A DNA stretch of 64,000 bases. It comes from Halorussus salinisoli. Lineage in GTDB: Archaea; Halobacteriota; Halobacteria; Halobacteriales; Haladaptataceae. The position numbers were made by a program, and so were the translations under genes. The notes below the pieces were generated by a model. That model saw nothing but the letters and a program-made list of their open reading frames with translations, ran no database searches and was not told the DNA's origin. Of this stretch, positions 34,988-43,585 are shown piece by piece. The stretch's first letter is position 1. The number at the start of each line of letters is the position of its first letter. The stretch covers positions 156,345 to 220,344 of the forward strand of contig SZNP01000010.1 of the NCBI GenBank assembly GCA_005239435.1, given 5' to 3'.

Positions 34988-36772
34988 CTACAGAACCGTC
35001 CCGTGCTTCTTGTCCGGTAGTTCCTTCTCGACGTCCTCGTAGAAGGCGAACCGGTTTTCGAGTTCGGTCCGGAGCGTACTCGGCGGCACGATGTCGTCGA
35101 TGACGACCTCGCTGGCCATCCGATGCACGTCTATGTCCTCGCGGTACTCCTCGCGGAGTTCCTGCTCCTTCTTCGCTCGCTCCTCCTCGTCGTCGATCTC
35201 CGAGAGCTTGCGGGCGTAGACAGCGTTGATCGCGGCCTCCGGACCCATGATGGCGATCTCGCCCGAGGGGAGACCGATGACGCTCTCGGGGTCGTAGGCC
35301 GGGCCGCCCATCGCGTAGATGCCCGCACCGTAGGCCTTCCGGACGACGACGGTCTGCTTGGGCACCGTGGCCGAGGACGTAGCGTAGATGAACTTCTTGC
35401 CCTTCTCCAGGATGGCGTCCTTCTCGACCTGCGACCCGGCCATGAAGCCGGGCGTGTCGCACAGGTAGAGCAGGGGAATCTCGTAGGCGTCGCAGGTCCA
35501 GATGAACTCCGCCGCCTTCTCGGCGGCGTCGGGGAAGATGGCCCCGGCGCGCTGCGCCGGTTGGTTGGCGACGATGCCGACCGGTCGGCCGTCGATGCGG
35601 GCGAACGCAGTGAGTATCTCCTTGCCGTACTCGGACTTGAGTTCGAAGTAGGAGTCCTCGTCGACCACGCGGTCGATGACGTCGGTCATGTCGTAGCCCT
35701 TGTTCGGCTCCTGCGGGACGATGGAGTCGATTCCCTCCGGGGACTTGACCGGGGGCTTGCTCTCGGCCTTCGGAGGCTTCTCGTCGGCGCTGTCGGGCAG
35801 ATACGAAATCAAATCGGCGACGAGTTCGCGGGCGTGCTCCTCGTCGTCCGCCACGAGGTCTGCGCTCCCCGAATACTGGGCGTGAACGTCCGGGCCGCCG
35901 AGGTCCTCCATCTCGATGTCCTCGCCCGTGACCATCTGGACCATCCGCGGGGAGGCGATGGCCATCGCGGACATGCCCCGGACCATGATGGTGAAGTCGG
36001 CGAAGACGGGGGTGTAGGCCGCGCCGGCGATGCAGGGACCGTAGAGGACGCAGATCTGGGGGACCCGGCCCGAGAGCATCGAGTGGTTGTAGTAGTACTT
36101 GCCGATGCCCTCGCGGTTGGCGAAGAAACCGGTCTGCTGGTCGATACGACCGCCCGACGAGTCCATCAGGTAGAGGACGGGCTTGCCGTTCTTCAGCGCG
36201 CGCTGTTGCATCCGGAGGAACTTCTCGACGCCCTTCTCGGCCATCGACCCGGCCTTGACGGTGAAGTCGTTGGCCATGAAGTGCAACTCGCGGCCCTCGA
36301 ACTCGGCCGCGCCCGTGAGTAGTCCGTCGCCCGGCAATCTATCGTCGTTTCCTTCCTCGACTTCCGGACTGTCGGGATGCCACGCGTCGAAGTTGGCGAA
36401 CTTGCCGTCCTCGAACAGCATACCGTCTTCCCCGAACCAGAGGTCGAGGCGGTCGCGCACGAACAGTTTGCCCTGCTCTTCGAGGCGTTGCTTGTACTTC
36501 TCGGGGCCACCCAACTCGATGTCCTCGATTTCGTCCCAGAGGGCGCGCTCTCGGTCGGTCGGGCCGAGGTCGTCGTCGGCCGTCTCAGTAGCGTCCGCCG
36601 ACCCCGCGGTGGCGGACCCCGACCCGGCGGCTACGGGTGCCTCGTGCACTACTGCGGGCGAGTCGGCGTCGCCCACGAACACCTCTACCTCGTCGCGGAC
36701 GTGCTGGGCGAGCGCCTCCGCGATGGCAGAGGCTTCCTCGTCGGTCGCCTCGTCGCTGATACGGACTTTCAT
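34988..36772 (-). CDS. acyl-CoA carboxylase carboxyltransferase (beta) subunit with epsilon-like N-terminus
   Basis: A 594-residue protein. The core (about residues 80-594) is a biotin-dependent carboxyltransferase: KLFVRDRLDLWFGEDGMLFEDG, LYLMDSSGGRIDQQTGFFANREGIG, VLYGPCIAGAAYTPVFADF, and IPLLYLCDTPGFMAGSQVE with RKAYGAGIYAMGGPAYDPE. It would move carboxyl from biotin to propionyl-CoA or a similar acyl-CoA. Residues 1-35 (KVRISDEATDEEASAIAEALAQHV) resemble the small epsilon subunit of actinobacterial and haloarchaeal acyl-CoA carboxylases, joined by a Ala/Ser/Thr linker. Beta subunits are usually near 515 residues. No biotin carboxylase gene is nearby. Confidence 0.9.
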   Translation of the reverse strand: MKVRISDEATDEEASAIAEALAQHVRDEVEVFVGDADSPAVVHEAPVAAGSGSATAGSADATETADDDLGPTDRERALWDEIEDIELGGPEKYKQRLEEQGKLFVRDRLDLWFGEDGMLFEDGKFANFDAWHPDSPEVEEGNDDRLPGDGLLTGAAEFEGRELHFMANDFTVKAGSMAEKGVEKFLRMQQRALKNGKPVLYLMDSSGGRIDQQTGFFANREGIGKYYYNHSMLSGRVPQICVLYGPCIAGAAYTPVFADFTIMVRGMSAMAIASPRMVQMVTGEDIEMEDLGGPDVHAQYSGSADLVADDEEHARELVADLISYLPDSADEKPPKAESKPPVKSPEGIDSIVPQEPNKGYDMTDVIDRVVDEDSYFELKSEYGKEILTAFARIDGRPVGIVANQPAQRAGAIFPDAAEKAAEFIWTCDAYEIPLLYLCDTPGFMAGSQVEKDAILEKGKKFIYATSSATVPKQTVVVRKAYGAGIYAMGGPAYDPESVIGLPSGEIAIMGPEAAINAVYARKLSEIDDEEERAKKEQELREEYREDIDVHRMASEVVIDDIVPPSTLRTELENRFAFYEDVEKELPDKKHGTVL

Positions 36773-36850
36773 GTAGGGGACTGCGGCCAGCGATTTCAAA
36801 CAGTTTTCCCTTTGGATTCGACCGAATCTTGCCGTCGGCCGACCGCGGCC

Positions 36851-37726
36851 TCAGCCGAGCGCGATGAGCGAGATGCCCACGATTGCGACCGCACCGGCCA
36901 CCAGTCGGAGCGCGAATCGGTCCTCGCCGAGCAGGAGACCGCCGAGGACGACCGCGACGATGGCCTGCGTGTTGAGAATCGGCGAGACCACGCTCGCCGG
37001 GAGCACCGCGAAGGCTTTGGTCATCGTGTGGGTCGCCACCGCGACGACCGCGCCCAGCGCGGCGAACTTCGGCACGGCCGAGGCGAACTCGTCGGGCCAC
37101 TGGCGCACCGCGACGGGCAGGAGGACGACCGCGACACCGCCGGTGTAGACGAGGACCCACACGTCCGAGCGGACGCCGACGCCCTGCAACAGCACGCGCG
37201 TCCCCACGTCCACCGCGCCGTAGAGGGCGGCGCTCCCGAGCGCGAGTTGGGCGGGCCGATTCGTCGCGGCCCGACGAATCGGAGCGAGCAGGCCAGTGTG
37301 CTGGTAGTTGGCGAGGTAGACCGCGAGCGTGGCGAAACCGACGCCGACGACCTGCGACGGCGTGAGATGCTCGCCGACGAACAGGACCTCCAGCGGCAGG
37401 GTGAACGCGGGGACCAGTTTCCCGAGCGGCGCGACGTAGGACACGTCCCCGGCCGACAGTGCGTAGAGGAGCGCGAGGTAGGCCACAGCACTGGCGACGA
37501 GTACGAAGCCGACGAGCGCGAGCGCCGAGAGGGACAGTTCACCCGAAACCGGACCGTCGGCTGGCGAGAGAAGGGTAACCGGGAGATACCACGCGACTCC
37601 GGCCGCGTTGGCGGCGACGATGACCACCGCGGGCGGATACCCCGAGAAGTACCGTTTCAGTCCGAACAGATACCCTCCCCAGACGAGCGCCGAGAGCGTC
37701 GCGTACCAGATTCCGAGACCTACCAC
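36851..37726 (-). CDS. EamA/DMT-family transporter
   Basis: About 291 residues forming ten transmembrane helices in two EamA repeats. The first begins GIWYATLSALVWGGYLFGLKRYFSG and the second LALGSAALYGAVDVGTRVLL. The end is ILNTQAIVAVVLGGLLLGEDRFALRLVAGAVAIVGISLIALG, the classic DMT close. Substrates in this family vary (amino acids, nucleotide-related or other metabolites). I use GTG 37726 because the ATG at 37852 would overlap the divergent sugar dehydrogenase gene and add an Arg/Pro-rich, non-membrane stretch. Confidence 0.82.
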   Translation of the reverse strand: MVGLGIWYATLSALVWGGYLFGLKRYFSGYPPAVVIVAANAAGVAWYLPVTLLSPADGPVSGELSLSALALVGFVLVASAVAYLALLYALSAGDVSYVAPLGKLVPAFTLPLEVLFVGEHLTPSQVVGVGFATLAVYLANYQHTGLLAPIRRAATNRPAQLALGSAALYGAVDVGTRVLLQGVGVRSDVWVLVYTGGVAVVLLPVAVRQWPDEFASAVPKFAALGAVVAVATHTMTKAFAVLPASVVSPILNTQAIVAVVLGGLLLGEDRFALRLVAGAVAIVGISLIALG

Positions 37727-37850
37727 GGCGCGACGTTCTCGGTCGGCCGGGAAGAAACGCCCGGCCGACGCCTGCCGGGGCGGACCCGCGCCAGTCGCTC
37801 GCCCGACGGACGCCGGTAGGCTTTCCGGCGTTCGGACCGAGAGGACGGAC

Positions 37851-38960
37851 ATGAACCTCGACGCCTACTTCGAGGAGTTCGCGGCCCGAGACTGGCAGAC
37901 CGTCGACGAGGGGACGGTTCGGGTAGCCCTCGTCGGTCTCGGCGGATTCGCCCGCGAACACGTCCTGCCCGCGCTGGCGGGCGGGGCAAGGAGCGACGGC
38001 ACGACCGACCGCACCGACCTCTGCGAGGTCACGGCGCTCGTGAGTGGCTCTCGGGAGAAGGCCGAATCGGTCGCCGACGAGTACGGCGTCGACACGATTC
38101 TCGACTACGACCAGTTCGAGGCCGGCGAGGGCGTCGATGCCTTCGACGCAGTCTACGTCGCGGGGCCGAACGCGCTCCACCTCGACTACGCACGGACTGC
38201 AGCCGGCCACGGCAAGCACGTCCTCTGCGAGAAACCCATCGAGGTGAACGCCGACCGCGCCCGCGAGATGGTCCGGGCCTGCGAGGACGCGGGCGTGACG
38301 CTGATGGTGGCCTACCGGCCGCAGGTCGAACCCGCGATGCGCCGCCTTCGGGAGATGGTCCGGGACGGGATTCTCGGCGATCCGGTGGCGTTCCACGGTT
38401 GGTTTTCGGGCCACATCCTCCGGCAGGCCGGTCCCGACCAGTGGCGACTCGACCCCGAGATGGCGGGCGGCGGCGCGCTGATGGACGTGGGCGTCTACCC
38501 CCTGAACGCGGTCCGGTTCCTGCTCGACGCCGACCCCGTCGCGGCCCGAGCCACGACCCACTCGCCCGACGACGAGTTCACTGGCGTGGACGAACACGTC
38601 GCCTTCCAGTTGGAGTTCCCCGACGCCGTGACCGCCTCCTGCTCCGCGAGCTACCGCGCGCAGGCCGACGACCGACTCCGACTCGTCGGCACCGAGGGGC
38701 AGGCGGTCCTGAATCCGGCGTTCGACTCCGAGAGTCACCCGACGCTCACGGTCGAGTGCGGCGACGAGCGCGTCGAGTACACCGGCCCGTACGTCAACGA
38801 GGTCGCCGAGGAGTTCGATTACTTCGCCCACTGCGTGCTGGCCGACGCGACTCCGGAACCGGACGGCCGCGACAGCGTGGCCGACGTGGAGACGGTCGAG
38901 GCGATTTACGAGTCGGCCGAGACGGGGCGGAGGGTGGAGGTCGGCGACGTGAACGTGTAG
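37851..38960 (+). CDS. gfo6: Gfo/Idh/MocA oxidoreductase, D-xylose 1-dehydrogenase (Gfo6)-like
   Basis: A 369-residue NAD(P)-dependent sugar dehydrogenase. The Rossmann start is TVRVALVGLGGFAREHVLPAL. The consensus catalytic EKP is in HGKHVLCEKPIEVNADRAREM, followed by LMVAYRPQVEPAMRRLREMVRDG and GGGALMDVGVYPLNAVRFLL. The opening (LDAYFEEFAARDWQTVDEG) and overall pattern match haloarchaeal Gfo6 D-xylose 1-dehydrogenases, which oxidise xylose to xylonate. No other pentose genes are nearby, so the substrate is inferred. Confidence 0.85.
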   Translation: MNLDAYFEEFAARDWQTVDEGTVRVALVGLGGFAREHVLPALAGGARSDGTTDRTDLCEVTALVSGSREKAESVADEYGVDTILDYDQFEAGEGVDAFDAVYVAGPNALHLDYARTAAGHGKHVLCEKPIEVNADRAREMVRACEDAGVTLMVAYRPQVEPAMRRLREMVRDGILGDPVAFHGWFSGHILRQAGPDQWRLDPEMAGGGALMDVGVYPLNAVRFLLDADPVAARATTHSPDDEFTGVDEHVAFQLEFPDAVTASCSASYRAQADDRLRLVGTEGQAVLNPAFDSESHPTLTVECGDERVEYTGPYVNEVAEEFDYFAHCVLADATPEPDGRDSVADVETVEAIYESAETGRRVEVGDVNV

Positions 38961-39073
38961 TATCTAGCGCGTGTCGCGTAGTCTCCGCGTATTCGGAGTT
39001 ACACTCGCGTATCCGGTCCCGAGCCACTGAACACTCCCCCGGATTCAAGAGGGGGAACGTCGAGTGGTAGCTT

Positions 39074-39553
39074 ATGGCCTCTCGAGGTAACATAGCGGTC
39101 GTACACTACACGGGCCGGGTCGCCGAGGGCGAGGACGCCGGGGAGGTCTTCGACACGACCGACGTGGACGTGGCACTCGAGTCGGGAATCTACCACGGGA
39201 ACCGCGACTACAAGCCACTGGAGTTCCGCGTGGGCGAACAGAAGGTCGTACCGGGACTCGACGAGGTGGTCCGGGAGATGGAAGTTGGCGAGGAGCGAAC
39301 CGTACGGGTCGACCCCGAGGCCGCCTTCGGCGAGCGCGACGACGATCGAGTAATCGAGGTACCGCGAGCGGACCTCGAAGCGCGAAGCGACGTGGACGCC
39401 GAACCCGGCGAACTCGTCCGGTCCGAGACCGGCGACACCGGGTGGATAACCGAGGTGGACGACGAGACCGCCACGGTGGACTTCAACCACGAACTCGCGG
39501 GACTACCTGTCGAGTTCGACGTGAAACTCCTCGACGTGTACGCCGACGACTGA
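39074..39553 (+). CDS. FKBP-type peptidyl-prolyl isomerase (short, SlyD-like)
   Basis: A 159-residue FKBP with an inserted flap domain. It opens with GNIAVVHYTGRVAEGEDAGEVFDTTD, and the core continues FRVGEQKVVPGLDEVVREMEVGEERTVRVDPEAAFGERD. The insert-in-flap is EVPRADLEARSDVDAEPGELVRS, and the close is TVDFNHELAGLPVEFDVKLLDV. It speeds cis-trans proline isomerisation and acts as a chaperone. A longer FKBP lies at 44878-45834. The leader (39024-39067) can fold into a stem with CCCCC/GGGGG, which may affect expression. Confidence 0.92.
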   Translation: MASRGNIAVVHYTGRVAEGEDAGEVFDTTDVDVALESGIYHGNRDYKPLEFRVGEQKVVPGLDEVVREMEVGEERTVRVDPEAAFGERDDDRVIEVPRADLEARSDVDAEPGELVRSETGDTGWITEVDDETATVDFNHELAGLPVEFDVKLLDVYADD

Positions 39554-39582
39554 AAAACTGAACCGAACCGGCTCGGACTTCG

Positions 39583-41064
39583 CTACGAAGAGGTCGTCGT
39601 GGTCCCGGCAGCTTCGGTCGTCGTCTCGTTGCCATCGGTCGTCGTCTCGCCGCCGGGCGTCTCGCCCTCGGTCGCTTCGACCGTGACCTCGACCGCGAGT
39701 GGTTCGTAGGCGGTCGCGCCGTAGCCACCCGTGTTCCACGGGTACTTGTCGTCCTCGATACCGAGCAGTTTCTCGTCGGGATTGGAGATGGTCGCGGGCT
39801 GAGTCCGGTCCTGCTCGTCGGTGGCTCTCGACATGACCGTGTGGTCGCCGGGTTCGGGGTCCCAGACGTATCGGAACTGCCGCCACGAGGCGGGACCCAT
39901 CACCGGACCGAAGAACTCGGCCTCGTTCCACGTCTCGCCGCCGTCGGTCGAGACTTCGACCATCGACACCTCGTCGTCGCCCGCCCACGCGACCCCGACG
40001 ATTTCGACGGTTCCGCCCGGTCCCGGCCTGACCGTGGCGTCTTCGGGCGGGTAACCGACCAGCGACTTCACCATCTGGTCGTACAGGTAGGGGTGGCGAA
40101 TCTCGTCGGAGTCCATCTGGTCCTGCGTGTCGAAGATGGAGATGCTGGGTTGCTGGTTGACCTCCTCGTCTATCGGAATGAGTCGGTAGGAGTACTGCTG
40201 CCAGTGGGTGTAGAGTCGCTGGTCTTCGGTCTCCCACTCGTCGCCGAAGACCATCCGGTCCATGACGTGCATCCGGTCGACCCACTTGACGTTGTTGTTA
40301 CCGAACCACCCGGGAACCAGTAGTCGGACCGGGAAGCCGTGTTCCGCGTTCATCGGACTCCCGTTCATCTCGTAGGCCAGCAGGCAGTCGTCCATCACCT
40401 TCGACATCGGAATCGAGCGCGTGAAGATGTCCTCGCCCTCGGGTGCGTCACCCCCCATGACAGACAGCCACGCTCCCTCGTCGGTGTTCGCGCCGTACTG
40501 CTCCAGAATCTCGCTGACGGGCGTGCCGGTCCAGACGGTGTTGCCGACCGCGCCGAACGTCCACTGATTGCCCCCGACTTGCGGTTCGAAGTACGACCGG
40601 CCGTTGCCCGAACACTGCATCGTGTGGGTGACGGTTTCGGTCGAGTAGCCGTTGCGAATCTCATCCATCGAGAGTTCGACCTCCTCGTCGACCATGCCGG
40701 TCAGTGAGACGGTCCACTCGTCGGCGTCGATGTCGGGCGACAGATAGTGGTTCCGGATGTAGTGTTCCTCTCGCGGTGTGATGAAACTCTCGTAGGTCGT
40801 CCGTGAGGCCGCCTCGGCGTTCTCTGGGTCGGCCGAGAGGATGCGTAATCCCGGATACTGCTCCTCCAGACTCGGCTCCTCTGGTTGCCGTGTCGTGGTC
40901 TCCTGTCCGCCCTCGGTCGTAGTTTCGCCGTCCTGTCCCCCGACGTTGCCCGCTAGCACGCCAACTCCCGCGAGTGTGCCACTCGCCATCAGAAACCGAC
41001 GCCGGTCGAGATACCGACGCCGCGGTGTCTCGCCGTCCGTGTCGTCCCCTTGTCCCCCGGACAT
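39583..41064 (-). CDS. Tat-exported sulfite oxidase-like molybdopterin oxidoreductase
   Basis: A 493-residue protein. The Tat signal is LDRRRFLMASGTLAGVGVLAG (residues 19-39), and an acidic Thr-rich linker follows. The Moco domain has Cys151 (THTMQCSGNGRSYFEP), the predicted molybdenum ligand, and HGFPVRLLVPGWFGNNNVKWVDRM. The C-terminal Mo-co dimerisation domain contains EIVGVAWAGDDEVSMVEVSTDGGETWNEA. It would oxidise sulfite or a related substrate outside the cell. The C-terminal tail is Thr/Glu-rich. The PEBP-cupredoxin gene lies 136 bases upstream on the same strand and may supply an electron acceptor. Confidence 0.92.
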   Translation of the reverse strand: MSGGQGDDTDGETPRRRYLDRRRFLMASGTLAGVGVLAGNVGGQDGETTTEGGQETTTRQPEEPSLEEQYPGLRILSADPENAEAASRTTYESFITPREEHYIRNHYLSPDIDADEWTVSLTGMVDEEVELSMDEIRNGYSTETVTHTMQCSGNGRSYFEPQVGGNQWTFGAVGNTVWTGTPVSEILEQYGANTDEGAWLSVMGGDAPEGEDIFTRSIPMSKVMDDCLLAYEMNGSPMNAEHGFPVRLLVPGWFGNNNVKWVDRMHVMDRMVFGDEWETEDQRLYTHWQQYSYRLIPIDEEVNQQPSISIFDTQDQMDSDEIRHPYLYDQMVKSLVGYPPEDATVRPGPGGTVEIVGVAWAGDDEVSMVEVSTDGGETWNEAEFFGPVMGPASWRQFRYVWDPEPGDHTVMSRATDEQDRTQPATISNPDEKLLGIEDDKYPWNTGGYGATAYEPLAVEVTVEATEGETPGGETTTDGNETTTEAAGTTTTSS

Positions 41065-41200
41065 GCGTACTGTTTGGTGATACCTATCATCATAAACCTC
41101 CCTCTGAGGTGGAATTTTGACGCGGCTTAATCGAACTCGCGCGCGCTCCGAAGTATTCCGTTGGTCGAGCGCCCGCTTCCCCACGCTGTCGGCCGAGTAC

Positions 41201-42178
41201 CTACCCCTCTACGACCACCCGGCCGACCATCCCCTGGTCCGCGTGGGGAGCGCAGACGTAGACGTAAGTGCCGGGCACACTGAAGGTGTGCTCGAACATC
41301 TCGCCGACTTCCACCACCATGAACGAGCGATTCCCCTCGTAGGTGGCGAACGGTTCCGCGCCCTCGGGGAGTTGGACCTTGGTCGAAGCCTCGGGTTTGG
41401 CGGTCACGTTGTGACCTTCGCTCTCGAAGGTCCATCGAACCGTGTCGCCGACCGAGATCTCGACCTCTTCGGGGACGAAGTTTAGGTAGTTGCCCTCCGG
41501 TCCGACTGCCACGTCCACCGTCTCGCCACCCGCCGGGGTGGTCGTCCGCTCGCCGTCGGCCGTGGTCTCGGCGCTCCGCTCGTACTGCCCCACGTACTGC
41601 GCCCGGTTCAGCGCGTTCTGCACGACGGCTTCGACCACCTGCGGGTACTCCGCACCGGGGTCGAGGTCCAGCGGCGATTCGAGCGCGTAGAGGCTGAACA
41701 GGTAGGTGTGCTGCGGGTCGCCCTCCGGCGGACACGGGCCGACGTAGCCGAGTTCGCCGGTGTCGTTCGCGCCCTGTACTGCGCCGCCGAGGTCGTCTAC
41801 AGTCTCGCTCGTCGGGACGTTCTCCGGAATCTCGGTCGCGTCGGCCGGGACGTTCCAGAGCAACCAGTGGACGAACGGCGGGTTCGGCGCGTCGGGGTCG
41901 TCCATCACCAGCGCGAACGCTTCGGTCCCCTCGGGCGGGTTCGAGATGGTGAACGGCGGCGAGACGTTCTCCCCCTCGCAGGTGTACTGCGTCGGGATGG
42001 CCTCGCCGTTCTCCCACGCCTCGGTGGCGATGGTGAACTCCGCTCCGGTTCGAGGAGTCGTTTCCTGTACCTCGGTCGTCGTCTCTTGCCCACCGCGGTT
42101 CCCACTCGCCGTCAGCACTGTCGTCCCCCCAATCGTCGCGGCCACCGCGGCCGAGCGCAGAAGCGTGCGTCTGCGCAT
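41201..42178 (-). CDS. exported PEBP (YbhB/YbcL)-cupredoxin fusion protein
   Basis: A 325-residue two-domain protein. The N-terminal export signal is Arg-rich (RRRTLLRSAAVAATIGGTT); the twin-arginine pattern suggests Tat. Residues about 46-200 are a phosphatidylethanolamine-binding (YbhB/YbcL, Raf kinase inhibitor-like) domain with MDDPDAPNPPFVHWLLWNVP and GYVGPCPPEGDPQHTYLFSLYAL. Residues about 220-325 are a cupredoxin with type-1 copper ligands His256 (SEGHNVTA), Cys309, His312 and Met317 (VCAPHADQGM). This fusion is unusual. A role as copper electron carrier for the neighbouring molybdoenzyme is inferred. Confidence 0.88.
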   Translation of the reverse strand: MRRRTLLRSAAVAATIGGTTVLTASGNRGGQETTTEVQETTPRTGAEFTIATEAWENGEAIPTQYTCEGENVSPPFTISNPPEGTEAFALVMDDPDAPNPPFVHWLLWNVPADATEIPENVPTSETVDDLGGAVQGANDTGELGYVGPCPPEGDPQHTYLFSLYALESPLDLDPGAEYPQVVEAVVQNALNRAQYVGQYERSAETTADGERTTTPAGGETVDVAVGPEGNYLNFVPEEVEISVGDTVRWTFESEGHNVTAKPEASTKVQLPEGAEPFATYEGNRSFMVVEVGEMFEHTFSVPGTYVYVCAPHADQGMVGRVVVEG

Positions 42179-42489
42179 GTGACCGTGCTTCTACGCCGGT
42201 CCGGAAATAGTTACTCCAGCCACAGGTCTCCTCCCTCCGAGACCGGCGACGTCCGAACACGCGAAGGCAGACCGACCAACAGGCGATAGCAGGCCGACCG
42301 AACCACGGATTCCGCCTCGCCGACCGACCGTCTCGGGTGGGACTGAAAGGGGCCGCGCGCTCGCGGAGGCTTTTTAAACCGACACTAGTTCTACGATTTC
42401 TGCGGTGCGTGGTGGGGATTTCGAACCAACTCCGGCAAACTCTGATGTAGGGGAGTGGTTTATCAACCCGTGCGTCTTCTTCTCACGCA
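42179..42489 (+). promoter_or_regulatory. upstream region of the HEWD gene with two TATA-like boxes
   Basis: About 310 bases. GGTTTATCAAC at about 42456-42466 sits 24-34 bases before the ATG at 42490 and is a strong TATA candidate. A second box, CTTTTTAAACC, lies at 42370-42380. A GACTGAAAGGGGC string (42340-42352) occurs between; I recall similar strings in haloarchaeal intergenic DNA but cannot verify that here. Confidence 0.5.
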
Positions 42490-42660
42490 ATGATCCAACT
42501 GGACCCGCCGAGAGAACGCGAGTGCCAGCGGTGCGGCCGACGCGACGTATGGGACGACGAGGTACGGAACTGGCGAATACAGGACGATTCGCGCGCGGGA
42601 GACCCCTTCTGCATCCACGAGTGGGACATCAACGGCGCGTATCAGCCGATTCGGGGGTAG
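42490..42660 (+). CDS. HEWD family small zinc-binding protein
   Basis: A 56-residue protein with Cys12-x2-Cys15 (ECQRCGRRD) and Cys41-x-His43 (PFCIHEWD), a plausible zinc site. The conserved HEWDINGAYQP end gives the family its name in haloarchaea. A good TATA box precedes it. A 6-bp hairpin (GCGACT-CGAAG-AGTCGC, 42670-42686) ten bases after the stop may help termination. Function is not known; small zinc proteins in haloarchaea often act as regulators. Confidence 0.82.
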   Translation: MIQLDPPRERECQRCGRRDVWDDEVRNWRIQDDSRAGDPFCIHEWDINGAYQPIRG

Positions 42661-42871
42661 CACCGGCGAGCGACTCGAAGAGTCGCCCCGAAACCCCCGG
42701 TGTTCGGTAAGAACCACACCTCTCTCAGCAAGAATTTCGTTTTCATAGCGATTGAAAATGTTTCCTAAGGATGTATAGAGCGTCCTGAGAACGGTACTCT
42801 CTTGTCTGGTCCTCCACGTTACCGGGGTCGCACCCGAACGTTCAAATCCGAGCGGGCGACGAACCGGAGAT

Positions 42872-43558
42872 ATGTTAGCAGTCGCCGGAGGAAAGGGCGG
42901 AGCAGGGAAGACGACCACGACGCTCGCACTCGCGGGGGCCCTCGTCCGCCAGCGAAGGACCGTCGTCGCGGTCGATGCCGACAGGGAGATGCCCGACCTA
43001 CACGCGATGGCTGGCGTGTCGCGCGACCCCGGACTCGACGCCGTGGCCGCAGGGTGGTCGCCGCGGATGGTCGCCGCAACCGCCGATACGCCGACGCCCG
43101 GCGTCGAGGTTCTTCCCGCCGCGAGTGGGCCTCCGGCAGTCGAGAACTCCCGTTCCGCCGTACCCAGGCCGCTGGCGCGCGTCCGGGGATGCGCCGACGC
43201 CGTCCTCCTCGACTGCCCGGCAGGTGCGGGACCGGACGCGGTCGCGCCGCTCCGGGCCGCCGACGCCGCGTTGGTCGTGACCACCACCGACCCCGCCTGC
43301 CTGCGTGACGCGTCCAAGACCGCCGCGATGGCCCGCGAACTCGACACTCCGGTCGCGGGTGCGGTCGTCTCGCGGGCCGACGACCCGCCGGAGGGGGTCG
43401 ATCGCCTGTTCGACTGCCCGGTCGTGGGCGTCGTCCCCGACGCTGGAATCGACTCGAACGACGCCGAGGTTCTGCGAGGCGGAAAACCGCTCGCAAGCGA
43501 CAGGATACGGGCCGCATACGACAGCCTCGTGTCAGAACTTCAGCCCAAATACTTATGA
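42872..43558 (+). CDS. MinD/ParA-family ATPase
   Basis: A 228-residue deviant-Walker P-loop protein. Walker A is GGKGGAGKTTTTLALA (signature Lys8, Lys13). The switch region is VAVDADREMPDLHAMAGV and Walker B is AVLLDCPAGAG. VVTTTDPACLRDASKTAAMARE and VVSRADDPPEG follow. It is short and lacks the usual C-terminal amphipathic membrane helix of MinD. The next gene, a RAD55-like ATPase, begins 27 bases downstream, so they are likely one operon. Roles in positioning or in regulating a partner are possible. Confidence 0.9.
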   Translation: MLAVAGGKGGAGKTTTTLALAGALVRQRRTVVAVDADREMPDLHAMAGVSRDPGLDAVAAGWSPRMVAATADTPTPGVEVLPAASGPPAVENSRSAVPRPLARVRGCADAVLLDCPAGAGPDAVAPLRAADAALVVTTTDPACLRDASKTAAMARELDTPVAGAVVSRADDPPEGVDRLFDCPVVGVVPDAGIDSNDAEVLRGGKPLASDRIRAAYDSLVSELQPKYL

Positions 43559-43585
43559 AACAACGTCGCTTAATCGTGCAAATAC

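Noticed and set aside
42405..42710. 101-codon open frame with a TATA-like box upstream
   Set aside because: It overlaps the HEWD gene in another frame; only the HEWD frame gives a conserved protein.
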